Origin: Candidatus Villigracilis propinquus
GTDB taxonomy: Bacteria > Chloroflexota > Anaerolineae > Anaerolineales > Villigracilaceae
Length of the DNA stretch: 64,000 nt
Direction of reading: 5' to 3'
Assembly (NCBI GenBank): GCA_016714565.1
Contig: JADKDM010000007.1
Span: 145,027-209,026 of the forward strand
The position numbers and the translations under genes were made by a program. Under the pieces are notes generated by a model that searched no databases, was not told where the DNA came from, and saw nothing but the letters and a program-made list of their open reading frames with translations. Of the stretch, positions 50,722-59,963 are shown one piece after another (the first letter of the stretch is position 1; every line of letters starts with the position of its first letter).

Positions 50722-52341
50722 ATGCAGATACTCCGCTGGAAGATTGGACTTATCTCGATCCTGATCGCCATCTCGAACATGGCGCTCGCTCCTAACCTCG
50801 CGCCTGATCCTGACCCCAATCCACCACCCGGCCCGGACCGCTTCACTATCATCGCCGTGGACTACACCGCCTACGAATGGAATCTGCTCACCTGGAAGAA
50901 AAAAGAACTGGCCTGCACCGTCATTGTAGATCACGAAGGCATGCCCCTCCCCGAAGAAGTATTCAGCGACTGCGGTCAAGCCATCTACAAAACATGGATC
51001 ACCCAGCCTCCCTGCCCCATCCGCGAATATAAAACCTGTGTGGGATACTACGCCGTGCAGGTCGGCAGCGAACAAAAAGAAAAGGAAATATCCATGCAGC
51101 TTGCCTCCGCCAGTGCGTGGATTTCTCTCGAAGATTGCGAACCCGTCCTCAGCACCTCCACCAATATCTGCGAAACCAAACCCACTCTTGTCATCACAGG
51201 GCAGGAACCCCTCCCCAACGAAACCATCACCCGCATCGAAGGCACCTACGACGGCCAGTCATTTTTCTGCGAAGAGACCGACGTATGCAAATTCCGCACC
51301 CCTGAAACGGATGAAGATGGCGTCACCGTGGAGTTCTGGTCCTATTCAAGTTATGGGGATAGCAGCCCCGTATTCAAGGCTCAAATTCGCGTGCAAGTGG
51401 TAGACGAAGGCGACCCCGATCAACTCTACTGGTACGTGGATGTGCTCTCCCCACAATGGCAGGGAAACCCCGTAGCTACCTGCTCCGACACATGGGATGT
51501 TTTCCCACCCGTAGGCGGCGCACCGGAATGGCTGTCCACACCTACTCAAAGCGAAGAACTCACCAGCGACATCCCCTATACCTACCTTGCCGCAAACCTC
51601 ATCCTGCAAGGCGTCGTGGATGCAAGCACCTGTCCCGATGGCGGCCTCACTCCGGGGAATGTTGTCAATCAATGTGGTCTGGAGAAATCACGTGACGCCG
51701 TCAACGAATGGCAAAATCAATTCGACGAGCTAATCCTCACCACCGCCAAAGAAACCGGCGTACCCGCCCGTTTGATCAAAAATCTCTTCGCGCGCGAGAG
51801 TCAATTTTGGCCGGGCATCTTTCAGGAAGTCGGGGATACGGGTCTTGGTCAATTGACGGAGAATGGTGCAGATACCACCCTCTTCTGGAATCGCTCCTTC
51901 TACAATCAATTCTGTCCGCTAGTGATGGATGCCGATGTTTGCAGTGTGGGATATATGAATTTGGAGCCTGACGAACAGGCCATCCTGCGCGGCGCATTGG
52001 TGAGCAGTGTGGATGCCACATGCGAGGAATGTCCGCTTGGGCTTGATCTCACACAGGCAGATTTCTCTGTCGGTGTTTTTGCCCACACCATGATCGCCAA
52101 CTGCGAACAGGCGGGGCAGGTCGTGTACAACTACACAGGCAAGTCCCCCGGAGATGCCGCAACTTACGAAGACCTGTGGAAGTTCACACTGGTCAACTAC
52201 AACGCGGGCGGCGGCTGTCTCGCAGAGGCCATCACCAACACTGAAGCCCGAGGACTGGCATTAACGTGGGAAAATATTTCGCCCTATCTCACCGGCGCAT
52301 GTTCCGGCGCAGTGGATTACGTGAACGATATAAGCAAGTAA
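50722..52341 (+). CDS. Cysteine-rich exported protein with lytic-transglycosylase-like domain
   Basis: A 539-residue secreted protein: signal peptide (LRWKIGLISILIAISNMALA), Pro-rich stretch, Cys-containing beta-type region, then (~335-535) a lysozyme-like domain with TGVPARLIKNLFARESQFWPG, where E359 is the expected catalytic Glu, and DTGLGQLTENGADT matching the GLMQ-type motif of SLT enzymes. The domain is split by a Cys-containing insert and ends LWKFTLVNYNAGGGC. Many cysteines suggest disulfides. The start follows a terminator by 7 nt with no clear ribosome site, so leaderless initiation is possible. Confidence 0.75.
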   Translation: MQILRWKIGLISILIAISNMALAPNLAPDPDPNPPPGPDRFTIIAVDYTAYEWNLLTWKKKELACTVIVDHEGMPLPEEVFSDCGQAIYKTWITQPPCPIREYKTCVGYYAVQVGSEQKEKEISMQLASASAWISLEDCEPVLSTSTNICETKPTLVITGQEPLPNETITRIEGTYDGQSFFCEETDVCKFRTPETDEDGVTVEFWSYSSYGDSSPVFKAQIRVQVVDEGDPDQLYWYVDVLSPQWQGNPVATCSDTWDVFPPVGGAPEWLSTPTQSEELTSDIPYTYLAANLILQGVVDASTCPDGGLTPGNVVNQCGLEKSRDAVNEWQNQFDELILTTAKETGVPARLIKNLFARESQFWPGIFQEVGDTGLGQLTENGADTTLFWNRSFYNQFCPLVMDADVCSVGYMNLEPDEQAILRGALVSSVDATCEECPLGLDLTQADFSVGVFAHTMIANCEQAGQVVYNYTGKSPGDAATYEDLWKFTLVNYNAGGGCLAEAITNTEARGLALTWENISPYLTGACSGAVDYVNDISK

Positions 52342-52357
52342 CTTTCAAATGTTCTTC

Positions 52358-52388
52358 AAAAGCCATCGAAAAAAATCGGTGGCTTTTT
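52358..52388 (+). terminator. Terminator after the transglycosylase-like gene
   Basis: 11-bp stem AAAAGCCATCG (52358-52368) / CGGTGGCTTTT (52377-52387) with one wobble, A-rich loop, continuing Ts. Confidence 0.9.
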
Positions 52389-52511
52389 TGTTGTTCCAAA
52401 AAGGGATGTTCGCAAAATCATACATAAGTACTAAAGGTACTAATATGTCATATACCAAATAACAATATCTGGCTAACATGAATGTATAACATCTTTTATT
52501 AAGGAGTAATT

Positions 52512-53633
52512 ATGAACAACAAAAATTTCAGAACTGCCAGCATCATGTTAGGTGCAATGATCATCATCCTTGCATGCAGTCTTCCCGGCGCTTCAGACGC
52601 AACCGAAGTCCCTGCCACCGCCATAGCCACTGATTTGGCTACTGAAGCAGCTACCGAAGCAGCCACCGAAGTAAGCGCTCCGCCCACAGAAATCTCTGCA
52701 CCCTCAATCCAGCACCAAACTATTCCTGTTGGTCTGCCGGAAAAACGCAGCGGACAAGCAGGAGATTTCGACTCCTCTACTATTCTCGAAAACAAGACCA
52801 CCATTGGCGGGGATCGGTTCACCTTTGGACGCTTTGAACGCCCCTTCAACGCGAACACCATGGACGTGTATTTCTCCCAGCTAGATATCGTGGACACCTT
52901 CGTTTCTGAGGATGACATTTGGATCTTCGGCACGATCAAAATTCAAGCACCCGACGCCAGCAATGTTCTCTCGGGAAAATATGCACTCGAACTTGATACC
53001 ACTCTTGACGGTAAAGGTGACTGGCTGGTTATCGTCTCCAACCCCGCTTCCACAGATTGGGGAGTGGTAGGCGTGCAAATTTTTGAGGACGCAAATCAAG
53101 ATGTTGGCGGTGAGATGCCCACCCTTACAGACGAACATCCCGTGCAAGGAGACGGTTTTGAAACCCTTGTATTTGACCAGGGTCAGGGTGATGATACCGA
53201 TGCTGCATGGGTTCGCATCTCTCCAAGTGACGCCAATTCTGTGGAAATCGCCGTGAAAAAGTCCGTGTTGGGTGATTCAAAAAAGTATCTCATCAATATG
53301 TGGGCTGGCACCTCGCTGCTTGACCCAACCTTATTCGACCTCAATGATCAATTCTCTCATGAACAGGCTGGCGCTGCAGACAGAGGCCTTGAGTACTTTT
53401 ACCCAATCAAGGAAGTGTACGCGATCGATAGTTCCTGCCGTATGGCAGTCGGATATCAACCCACCGGTAATGAACCCGGGTTATGTGAAGTTCTAATACC
53501 CGATGGGGATGGCGGATATGTAGAACCGTCCACTGGTGGCGGATGCGCACTCACGGCTAATTCCTGTCGATATGGTTTTGATCCGGTCAACTGTTGCTGC
53601 AGAGCAGTTACCTATGTCGGTTGTCTGCCATAA
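52512..53633 (+). CDS. Lipoprotein of unknown function with Cys-rich C-terminus
   Basis: A 373-residue lipoprotein: MLGAMIIILAC lipobox; Ala/Thr/Glu repeat spacer (ATEAATEAATEV); a beta-rich domain (~95-300) with KYALELDTTLDGKGDWLVIVSNP and VGVQIFEDANQDVGG, resembling domains that bind surface glycans or measure secreted-protein folds, but not a family I can name. The C-terminus SCRYGFDPVNCCCRAVTYVGCLP packs six Cys into ~25 residues. AAGGAG precedes the ATG. Confidence 0.65.
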   Translation: MNNKNFRTASIMLGAMIIILACSLPGASDATEVPATAIATDLATEAATEAATEVSAPPTEISAPSIQHQTIPVGLPEKRSGQAGDFDSSTILENKTTIGGDRFTFGRFERPFNANTMDVYFSQLDIVDTFVSEDDIWIFGTIKIQAPDASNVLSGKYALELDTTLDGKGDWLVIVSNPASTDWGVVGVQIFEDANQDVGGEMPTLTDEHPVQGDGFETLVFDQGQGDDTDAAWVRISPSDANSVEIAVKKSVLGDSKKYLINMWAGTSLLDPTLFDLNDQFSHEQAGAADRGLEYFYPIKEVYAIDSSCRMAVGYQPTGNEPGLCEVLIPDGDGGYVEPSTGGGCALTANSCRYGFDPVNCCCRAVTYVGCLP

Positions 53634-53830
53634 TTACACATACTAACCCACCTTATGTGCCCGATTGTGAGTGGATTCCCTGAGCGATAGCGACACTTGC
53701 GCCGTGCGCCAGTGCGGTGAAGGTCTCTGGATTAATCGTTGAGGTTCTTCGCTTCGCCCAAGTGTGCCTGCTGCACGGTGTAGGCAGAACGACACTGCGC
53801 AAGGTGGCATACTAATATAATCACGCTTAT

Positions 53831-53873
53831 AAAAAGACCTTCAGTCTAGTCTACAATTTCTGGAGGTCTTTTT
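53831..53873 (+). terminator. Terminator of the Cys-rich lipoprotein region
   Basis: 14-bp stem AAAAAGACCTTCAG (53831-53844) / CTGGAGGTCTTTTT (53860-53873) with one wobble. Confidence 0.85.
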
Positions 53874-53994
53874 ATCATCTGGCGCTCAAATTAATCGAAG
53901 TAAACCTTCAAGGCGGCACTTGTATGTTATTTCCGATAAAGTCTATTTATATTACATGATGATACAATTCGGTCGTAGGGAGTGGGGGAATCCT

Positions 53995-54004
53995 GTGATA
54001 TAAT
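53995..54004 (+). promoter_or_regulatory. Likely rpsB promoter, extended -10
   Basis: TGTGATATAAT region with TATAAT at 53999-54004; no convincing -35. It would give a ~155-nt leader, long enough for autoregulation by ribosomal protein S2, which is known in other bacteria. Confidence 0.5.
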
Positions 54005-54168
54005 CTCGCCGCCTTCAATCCTTCGACATATTCAGGATGAGGCACACATTCTGCCCGGGACGGGCAATAAGCGTCCCTGAGCGGGTCTTTATCCCCGCTA
54101 AACTCATTCCGTTCCGCGCCAGTCAATGAACTGCGTGTTGGAGAACGGCACAAGTTAAGGAGTACTAC

Positions 54169-55065
54169 ATGGCTGTCATTTCTATGAAGGCCCTGCTTGA
54201 GAGCGGCGTCCACTTCGGACATCGCACCAACAAGTGGGATCCCCGCATGAAACCGTACATCTTCACAGAACGTAACGGTATTCATATTATCGATCTTCAG
54301 CAGACCGTCAAGTTGCTGAACCAGGGCTACAACACCGTCCGTGACGTGGCTGCGAACGGCGGAACCGTTCTGTTCGTTGGTACTAAACGCCAGGCGCAGG
54401 AGACCGTTGCTGAAGAAGCTGGCCGCTGCGGTATGCCTCACGTCACCGAGCGTTGGATGGGCGGTATGCTAACCAACTGGACCACAATGTCCAAGCGTAT
54501 TCAGGAACTTGAGCGCCTCGAAAAGCTGCGCGACACTGGCGAGATCAACCGCCTTACCAAGAAGGAAGGTTTGTTGATCGAGCGTGATATCCTGCGCTTG
54601 AGCACTCGTCTTTCCGGCGCACGCATCATGAAGCGCCGCCCTGACCTGCTCTTCATTGTGGATGTTGGCCGCGAAGAAGCCGCCGTCCGCGAAGCGAACC
54701 TGCTCAAGATCCCGATCGTTGCGTTGGTTGATACCAATTGCAATCCCCAAAATGTTGATTATGTTATCCCTTCCAACGATGACGCCATCCGCGCCATCAA
54801 GTTGCTGGTCGCCAAGATGGCGGATGCCGTCCTCGAAGGTAAGGCCATGCGCAAGGAAGAGGAGCCCGAACAGCCTGGCGAAGTGAAGACCGAAGGCAAG
54901 CCTAAGTCCCGCCCGTCCCGCAAACCTGTTGTTGAAACAGAGCAGGATGAAATGGGTGATGATGTGCTGCTTGGCGAATCCACACTGGCCAAGATGAATG
55001 TTGGTGTCAAGGCGGAAGAAGTAAAGCCCGAAGCCAAAGATGACACCGCTGAAACTGCGGCATAA
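54169..55065 (+). CDS. rpsB: Ribosomal protein uS2 with long C-terminal extension
   Basis: Small-subunit ribosomal protein. 298 residues versus ~240 usual; the core (SMKALLESGVHFGHRTNKWDPRMKPYIFTERNGIHIIDLQQT, VGTKRQAQETVAEEA, RWMGGMLTNWTTM, PIVALVDTNCNP) ends near 225, followed by a ~70-residue Lys/Glu/Pro-rich low-complexity tail. AAGGAG precedes the ATG. First gene of the rpsB-tsf-pyrH-frr-uppS-cdsA block. Confidence 0.97.
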   Translation: MAVISMKALLESGVHFGHRTNKWDPRMKPYIFTERNGIHIIDLQQTVKLLNQGYNTVRDVAANGGTVLFVGTKRQAQETVAEEAGRCGMPHVTERWMGGMLTNWTTMSKRIQELERLEKLRDTGEINRLTKKEGLLIERDILRLSTRLSGARIMKRRPDLLFIVDVGREEAAVREANLLKIPIVALVDTNCNPQNVDYVIPSNDDAIRAIKLLVAKMADAVLEGKAMRKEEEPEQPGEVKTEGKPKSRPSRKPVVETEQDEMGDDVLLGESTLAKMNVGVKAEEVKPEAKDDTAETAA

Positions 55066-55105
55066 TAATAAACTTCAACTGTAAAGTTGTACCAAGGATT
55101 GTGAA

Positions 55106-55714
55106 ATGGAAATTACCACTGAAATGATCAAACAGCTGAGGGCTGCCACCAGCGCTCCTATGCTGGACTGCCGTAAGGCACTGCAAGAAGCAAATGGAGA
55201 TTACAACAAGGCCGTAGACTGGCTGCGCGAGAAGGGCATGGCAACTGCTGCTAAGCGCGCAGATCGTGATGCGTCCAACGGCGTTGTGGAAATGTATTCC
55301 CACGGCGGCGGACGTGTGGGTGTGATGGTTGAGATCAACTGCGAGACCGACTTTGTCGCCCGCGCTGAACAATTCCGCGCTCTTGCGCACGAGATCGCTC
55401 TGCAGATCGCAGCGAGCGCGCCGAAGTACATTACGGCTGAGGAGATCCCTGCTGCCGAGCTCGAGCACGAAGCAGATATTGCCCGCGCCCGCGCCAAGGA
55501 AGAAGGCAAGCCCGATAATATTCTTCCGAAGATCGTGGAAGGCCGTGTTGATAAATATAAGGATGAAGTCTGCCTTATGCGCCAGACCTATATCCGCGAC
55601 GAGTCCCTTACCATTGAAAAGCTGATCCTTCAGAACGTGGCTGCCATTGGTGAAAATGTCATCGTTCGCCGCTTCCAGCGTTGGGAACTGGGCGAAAGCA
55701 CAAGTCAGAATTAA
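55106..55714 (+). CDS. tsf: Elongation factor Ts
   Basis: Guanine-nucleotide exchange factor for EF-Tu. 202 residues, the short form lacking the long second core subdomain. Motifs: MIKQLRAATSAPMLDCRKALQEANGDYNKAVDWLREKGMA and EINCETDFVARAEQF. The C-terminus QRWELGE matches the family ending. Located 40 nt after rpsB; a UUCG-loop terminator follows. Confidence 0.96.
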   Translation: MEITTEMIKQLRAATSAPMLDCRKALQEANGDYNKAVDWLREKGMATAAKRADRDASNGVVEMYSHGGGRVGVMVEINCETDFVARAEQFRALAHEIALQIAASAPKYITAEEIPAAELEHEADIARARAKEEGKPDNILPKIVEGRVDKYKDEVCLMRQTYIRDESLTIEKLILQNVAAIGENVIVRRFQRWELGESTSQN

Positions 55715-55720
55715 GTTTGA

Positions 55721-55749
55721 AAAGCCAGCCTTCGGGTTGGCTTTTTTTC
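55721..55749 (+). terminator. UUCG-tetraloop terminator after tsf
   Basis: AAAGCCAGCC (55721-55730), TTCG loop, GGTTGGCTTT (55735-55744), then a T run. Confidence 0.95.
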
Positions 55750-55797
55750 TATATGGCATGAATTTTCAGGTAATAAAAAAACTATTTGGAGGCATAA

Positions 55798-56514
55798 ATG
55801 GCTGAATTGAAATATAAACGGATCCTTCTCAAGCTAAGCGGCGAATCGCTTGGCGGCAAATCCGGCTTTGGTATTGATGTCGATGAAGCTGAATCGGTAG
55901 CCAGCCGCATCAAAGAAGTCCGCGAGATGGGCGTGGATGTGGCCGTGGTCATCGGCGCAGGCAACTTATGGCGCGGCAAGCAGGGACTCGAGCGCGGTAT
56001 GGATCGCTCCACTGCGGACTACATGGGCATGCTCGCAACTGTGATGAATGCCACTGCCTTGATGGACGCCCTTGAACGGCAGGGCGTATACACCCGCGTC
56101 ATGTCCGCTATTGAGATGCGTGCCATTGCCGAGCCGTACATCCGTCGACGAGCGGTGCGTCATCTTGAAAAGGGGCGTGTGGTCATTTTTGGCGCAGGGA
56201 CGGGCAACCCGTTCTTTTCTACCGATACTGCCGCCGCATTGCGCGCCACGGAAATAGATGCCCAGGTTGTCATCAAAGCCACCAAGGTGGATGGCGTTTA
56301 CGACTCAGACCCCAAGAAAAACCCGAACGCCAAAAAGTTCGATACCTTGAGCTACATTGAAGTTCTTAACCGCCGATTGGAAGTGATGGATAGCACTGCC
56401 ATCACGCTTTGCATGGAAAATAATATGCCCATTCTTGTACTCAACCTTTGGGATTCAAAGGCGCTGCTTGGTGCACTGCGCGGCGAAGCCGTGGGCACAC
56501 TGGTCACCGCTTAA
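55798..56514 (+). CDS. pyrH: UMP kinase
   Basis: Phosphorylates UMP to UDP for RNA, DNA and cell-wall precursors. 238 residues, hexameric amino-acid-kinase fold: RILLKLSGESLGGKSGFGID, VVIGAGNLWRGKQGLERGMDRSTADYMGMLATVMNA, ATKVDGVYDSDPKKNPNA, and MENNMPILVLNLWD. GGAGG precedes the ATG. Confidence 0.97.
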   Translation: MAELKYKRILLKLSGESLGGKSGFGIDVDEAESVASRIKEVREMGVDVAVVIGAGNLWRGKQGLERGMDRSTADYMGMLATVMNATALMDALERQGVYTRVMSAIEMRAIAEPYIRRRAVRHLEKGRVVIFGAGTGNPFFSTDTAAALRATEIDAQVVIKATKVDGVYDSDPKKNPNAKKFDTLSYIEVLNRRLEVMDSTAITLCMENNMPILVLNLWDSKALLGALRGEAVGTLVTA

Positions 56515-56543
56515 TTCATTCCGTAGTTCGTGATCGATCTTTC

Positions 56544-56578
56544 CTTCCCTGTTTTCAAAAGACAGGGAAGTTTTTTTT
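56544..56578 (+). terminator. Terminator after pyrH
   Basis: 9-bp stem CTTCCCTGT (56544-56552) / ACAGGGAAG (56562-56570), then eight Ts. Confidence 0.95.
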
Positions 56579-56686
56579 GATAGCCTCTCATTTTTTTGCA
56601 TATCCTCTCGCTTTTCTGACAATCCCATAGCCTAAATTCTCGTTTTAAGGTATCCTTGCAATGTAATCATATTCAGGAGGAAGATA

Positions 56687-57256
56687 GTGAGTACCGACGA
56701 AGTAAAAGACCTGTTGAAAGATGCTGAAACCCGCATGAGCGGCGCGATCCAATCCCTTTCCGATGATCTCGCCGGTATCCGCACAGGAAGGGCCAACCCT
56801 GCGTTGGTTGAAAGACTCCCTGTGGAATATTACGGCTCTCCAACCCCTCTCATGCAGCTTGCGAGCATCAGCGTTCCTGAGCCGCGTTCCATCATGATCA
56901 AACCATTTGATGCAGGTTCCATTAAGGATATTGAAAAAGCGATTCGCACCTCAGACTTGGGCCTGAATCCCAGTTCTGACGGAAAGGTCATTCACCTGAA
57001 CCTGCCTCCGCTTAATGAAGAACGCCGCCGCGAGTTGGTGAAGCATATGCACCACCGCCTCGAAGAAGCTCGTGTTGCTGTCCGCAATATCCGCAGGGAT
57101 TTGCACAACGACATCCGCGATTATGAGAAGGAAAAACTGATCACAGAAGATGATCTTAAACGCGGCGAAGAAGACCTGCAAAAACTGACCGATAAATTTG
57201 TGGAAGATATCGCCAAACACGGTGCGCACAAAGAAAAAGAGATCATGGAAGTATAG
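56687..57256 (+). CDS. frr: Ribosome recycling factor
   Basis: Splits post-termination ribosomes with EF-G. 189 residues: TRMSGAIQSLSDDLAGIRTGRANPALVERLPVEYYGSPTPLMQLASI and LPPLNEERRRELVKHMHHRLEEARVAVRNIRRD. GTG start at 56687 fits AGGAGGA eight bases upstream; no ATG lies near enough to compete. Confidence 0.97.
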   Translation: MSTDEVKDLLKDAETRMSGAIQSLSDDLAGIRTGRANPALVERLPVEYYGSPTPLMQLASISVPEPRSIMIKPFDAGSIKDIEKAIRTSDLGLNPSSDGKVIHLNLPPLNEERRRELVKHMHHRLEEARVAVRNIRRDLHNDIRDYEKEKLITEDDLKRGEEDLQKLTDKFVEDIAKHGAHKEKEIMEV

Positions 57257-57259
57257 ATT

Positions 57260-57289
57260 TTTCTGATGTCACTTTCATGACATCAGAAA
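57260..57289 (+). terminator. Hairpin between frr and uppS
   Basis: 12-bp arms TTTCTGATGTCA (57260-57271) / TGACATCAGAAA (57278-57289), 6-nt loop; followed by AGAG, not T, so a weak terminator or processing site. Confidence 0.6.
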
Positions 57290-57304
57290 GAGCGTCAAAA
57301 AAAT

Positions 57305-58051
57305 ATGGCTGAACCCACATCCAATACTCCTCTCGAAAAAGTCCCTCAACACGTTGCCATGATCATGGACGGCAACGGACGTTGGGCCATTCAGCGCGGC
57401 CTGCCGCGCCTGGCAGGCCACAAGGCAGGGACGGAAAACCTGCGCCGCGTTATCCGCTCCACGGTTGAATTTGGCGTTAAGTATCTGACGATCTATGCCT
57501 TTTCCACCGAAAACTGGGGACGCCCTGCCGAGGAAGTGAACGGGCTAATGCTCATCCTTCAAAATGTGATCGATCGTGAACTAAATGAACTTCACAAGGA
57601 AGGTGTGCAGTTGCGTCATATCGGGCGGTTGGAAAGACTTGACCCGGCCATCCAGAAAAAAGTATTGAGCGCTATTGAACTGACCAAGAATAATGACCGT
57701 CTCATTCTCAATGTCGCTTTCAACTACGGTGGACGGGATGAGATCGTTTGCGCCATCCAAAAGATCATCAACGATGGCATTCCAGCCGAAGATGTGAACG
57801 ATGAATTGGTGAACAAGTATTTATTCACCGCAGGTGTGCCCGACCCCGACCTTATTATCCGTACTTCGGGCGAATTGCGGGTAAGCAATTTCCTGATCTG
57901 GCAGGCAGCGTATTCTGAATGGTACATCACGCCCACTTTCTGGCCTGATTTTGACAAGGAAGAATATCGCCGCGCGCTGGAAACTTTTGCCAACCGCGAC
58001 AGGCGTTTTGGAAAGGTAGCTTCGGGGGAACTTCAGGAATCCAATGCGTAA
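57305..58051 (+). CDS. uppS: cis-Prenyl (undecaprenyl-type) diphosphate synthase
   Basis: Makes the C55 lipid carrier for cell-wall and glycan synthesis. 248 residues: VAMIMDGNGRWAIQRGLPRLAGHKAG with catalytic D22, AFSTENWGRPAEEV, and the C-terminal IRTSGELRVSNFLIWQAAYSEWYI. Overlaps cdsA by 8 nt, so it is coupled. Confidence 0.96.
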   Translation: MAEPTSNTPLEKVPQHVAMIMDGNGRWAIQRGLPRLAGHKAGTENLRRVIRSTVEFGVKYLTIYAFSTENWGRPAEEVNGLMLILQNVIDRELNELHKEGVQLRHIGRLERLDPAIQKKVLSAIELTKNNDRLILNVAFNYGGRDEIVCAIQKIINDGIPAEDVNDELVNKYLFTAGVPDPDLIIRTSGELRVSNFLIWQAAYSEWYITPTFWPDFDKEEYRRALETFANRDRRFGKVASGELQESNA

Positions 58052-58856
58052 AAGATTGATCACAGCTCTTGCACTTGCCTTCATCGGATTGCCCGCCATA
58101 GTATTTGGCGGCATCTTTTATTATTTGCTGATGGGTACGTTTCTCATCGGTGCGGCGTGGGAATATGTGCAGTTATTCCGTGCGGTGAAGTTCGAACCGC
58201 ACATGCAGATCACGCTAGGCGGCGTGGTGCTTGTGACCACAACGCGCATGTTCTTCCCTGCTTTCGCACAACCTGCTCTTGCTGCAAGTGTGCTTCTGGC
58301 AATGGCCTATCATTTGTACGCTTATGAGCGCGGACGTGATCAGTCCGCGCTCGATTTTGCCATCACAATAGGCGGCATTGTGTACATTGGCTGGATCGGT
58401 TCGTATCTTTTTGAGTTACGGAATCTTCCAGAAGGCGGCTGGTGGTTCATGCTGGTGATGTTCTGCGTCTGGTCGGGAGATTCAGGCGCATACTCCATTG
58501 GCAGGGCATATGGCAAACATAAAATGGCGCCGCGTCTCAGCCCCAAGAAAAGCTGGGAAGGCTATGCTGCCAGTGTCTTCACAGGCACGGTCACAGGCGC
58601 GTTTTATGTGTACGTGTTTACCACCTTCGGAAACCTGACCAGTGACATCACCCTGTGGCAGGGCGCGATCTTGGGCTTTTTGCTCGGAACTCTGCCGCCG
58701 TTGGGCGACCTCGGTGAGAGCATGATCAAGCGCCAATCTGGCATCAAGGATTCAAGCGATATCATCCCCGGGCATGGCGGATTTTTTGACCGCATCGATT
58801 CCTGGTTGTGGGGTGCGGTGATCGGTTATTATTTCCTTGTTTGGTTCATCATATAA
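58044..58856 (+). CDS. cdsA: Phosphatidate cytidylyltransferase
   Basis: Membrane enzyme converting phosphatidate and CTP to CDP-diacylglycerol. 270 residues, about seven helices; signature region SPKKSWEGYAASVFTG and GDLGESMIKRQSGIKDSSDIIPGHGGFFDRIDS near the C-terminus. In many genomes dxr and rseP follow; here glpX does. Confidence 0.96.
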   Translation: MRKRLITALALAFIGLPAIVFGGIFYYLLMGTFLIGAAWEYVQLFRAVKFEPHMQITLGGVVLVTTTRMFFPAFAQPALAASVLLAMAYHLYAYERGRDQSALDFAITIGGIVYIGWIGSYLFELRNLPEGGWWFMLVMFCVWSGDSGAYSIGRAYGKHKMAPRLSPKKSWEGYAASVFTGTVTGAFYVYVFTTFGNLTSDITLWQGAILGFLLGTLPPLGDLGESMIKRQSGIKDSSDIIPGHGGFFDRIDSWLWGAVIGYYFLVWFII

Positions 58857-58870
58857 AACCTGGAGGCAGA

Positions 58871-59863
58871 ATGGAAGTGCTTGGCGCAACACCTACTCGA
58901 AATCTCGCGTTGGAACTTGCCCGCGTCACTGAAGCAGCTGCAATGTTGGCGGGTCGCTATATGGGACGAGGCGATAAAGAAGCGGCCGACCAAGCCGCAG
59001 TTAATGCGATGCGTCTTGTCCTCAGCACAGTGGATATGAACGGAGTCATCGTCATCGGAGAAGGGGAGAAGGATAAGGCTCCGATGTTGTTCAATGGCGA
59101 GAAGGTGGGAAACGGCTCTTCCCCCGATGTGGATGTGGCCGTTGATCCGATAGATGGGACTCGCCCCCTGGCATTTGGCCGCTCAAACTCGCTTGCGATG
59201 GTGGCTCTTGCCCCGCGCGGGACGATGTTTGACCCGGGTCCGTTTTTATATATGAACAAAATGGCAGTTGGCCCTGAAGCAAAGGGTGTGATCGATATTG
59301 AAAAACCCATTACTGAGAATCTCAAGGCGATTGCGAAAGCCAAGGGAAAGCATATCGAAGACCTGACCACGATTATCCTTGACCGTCCGCGGCATGATGA
59401 CATGGTGGCCGAGATTCGTAAATGCGGTGCGCGCATCCGCCAGATCCCTGATGGTGACGTGGCCGCCGCGTTGATGACCTCCTGGCCCGATGCAGGTGTG
59501 GATGTACTGCTTGGCATTGGCGGCACCCCCGAAGGGGTTTTGACCGCCTGTGCTCTGCGTGCCATGGGCGGCGAAATTCAAGGCAAGCTCTTTGCGCGTG
59601 ATGAAGATGAACTGCGCCGCGGACGCGAAGCGGGCTACGACTTCGATAAAGTATTGACCATGAACGATCTGGTTTCCTCGGAGGATGTGTTCTTTGCCAC
59701 GACAGGCATTACCGACGGCGAGTTGCTGAAAGGCGTACGCTATTATGGTAATCACATCACCACGGAAAGCCTTGTAGTGCGCGGCCTGACGGGAACCATC
59801 CGCCGTATCAATGCCACGCACAGCACCGATAAGCTGGATAATTTAAGCTCGATCCATTATTAG
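58871..59863 (+). CDS. glpX: Class II fructose-1,6-bisphosphatase (GlpX)
   Basis: Gluconeogenic hydrolysis of fructose-1,6-bisphosphate. 330 residues, inositol-phosphatase fold: ARVTEAAAMLAGRYMGRGDKEAAD, VIGEGEKDKAPML, AVDPIDGTRPLAFGRSNSLAMVAL (metal DPIDGT), IPDGDVAAALM and GIGGTPEGVLTACALRAMGGEIQGKL. GGAGG precedes ATG 58871, 14 nt after cdsA; an earlier in-frame start at 58808 lies inside cdsA. Confidence 0.96.
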   Translation: MEVLGATPTRNLALELARVTEAAAMLAGRYMGRGDKEAADQAAVNAMRLVLSTVDMNGVIVIGEGEKDKAPMLFNGEKVGNGSSPDVDVAVDPIDGTRPLAFGRSNSLAMVALAPRGTMFDPGPFLYMNKMAVGPEAKGVIDIEKPITENLKAIAKAKGKHIEDLTTIILDRPRHDDMVAEIRKCGARIRQIPDGDVAAALMTSWPDAGVDVLLGIGGTPEGVLTACALRAMGGEIQGKLFARDEDELRRGREAGYDFDKVLTMNDLVSSEDVFFATTGITDGELLKGVRYYGNHITTESLVVRGLTGTIRRINATHSTDKLDNLSSIHY

Positions 59864-59889
59864 CGCTGCCGTTTTGAAACCTGAAACGA

Positions 59890-59926
59890 TAAACAGACAA
59901 CCCTGCGTAACAGGGTTGTCTGTTTA
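59890..59926 (+). terminator. Long hairpin after glpX
   Basis: Perfect 16-bp arms TAAACAGACAACCCTG (59890-59905) / complement (59911-59926), 5-nt loop. No T tract. Confidence 0.75.
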
Positions 59927-59963
59927 CTGAGAACTTTCGGAAGAAGGATACTATTTATTTTCC

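Larger units (their letters stand above)
53634..54168 (+). other. Intergenic region: degraded repeats, terminator, rpsB leader
   Basis: No gene seen. 53660-53815 is repeat-like sequence with CTTCGCTTCGCCC and GTAGGCAGAACGACACTG fragments. 53831-53873 is a terminator. 53892-53911 (TAATCGAAGTAAACCTTCAA) matches 49743-49762 with one change. 54015-54040 contains TTCGACATATTCAGGATGAG, a degraded palindrome arm. The rpsB 5' leader runs from about 54010. Confidence 0.6.

Noticed and set aside
53660..53815. Possible tRNA or structured RNA gene
   Set aside because: No cloverleaf, T-loop or anticodon pattern; looks like degraded repeat sequence.
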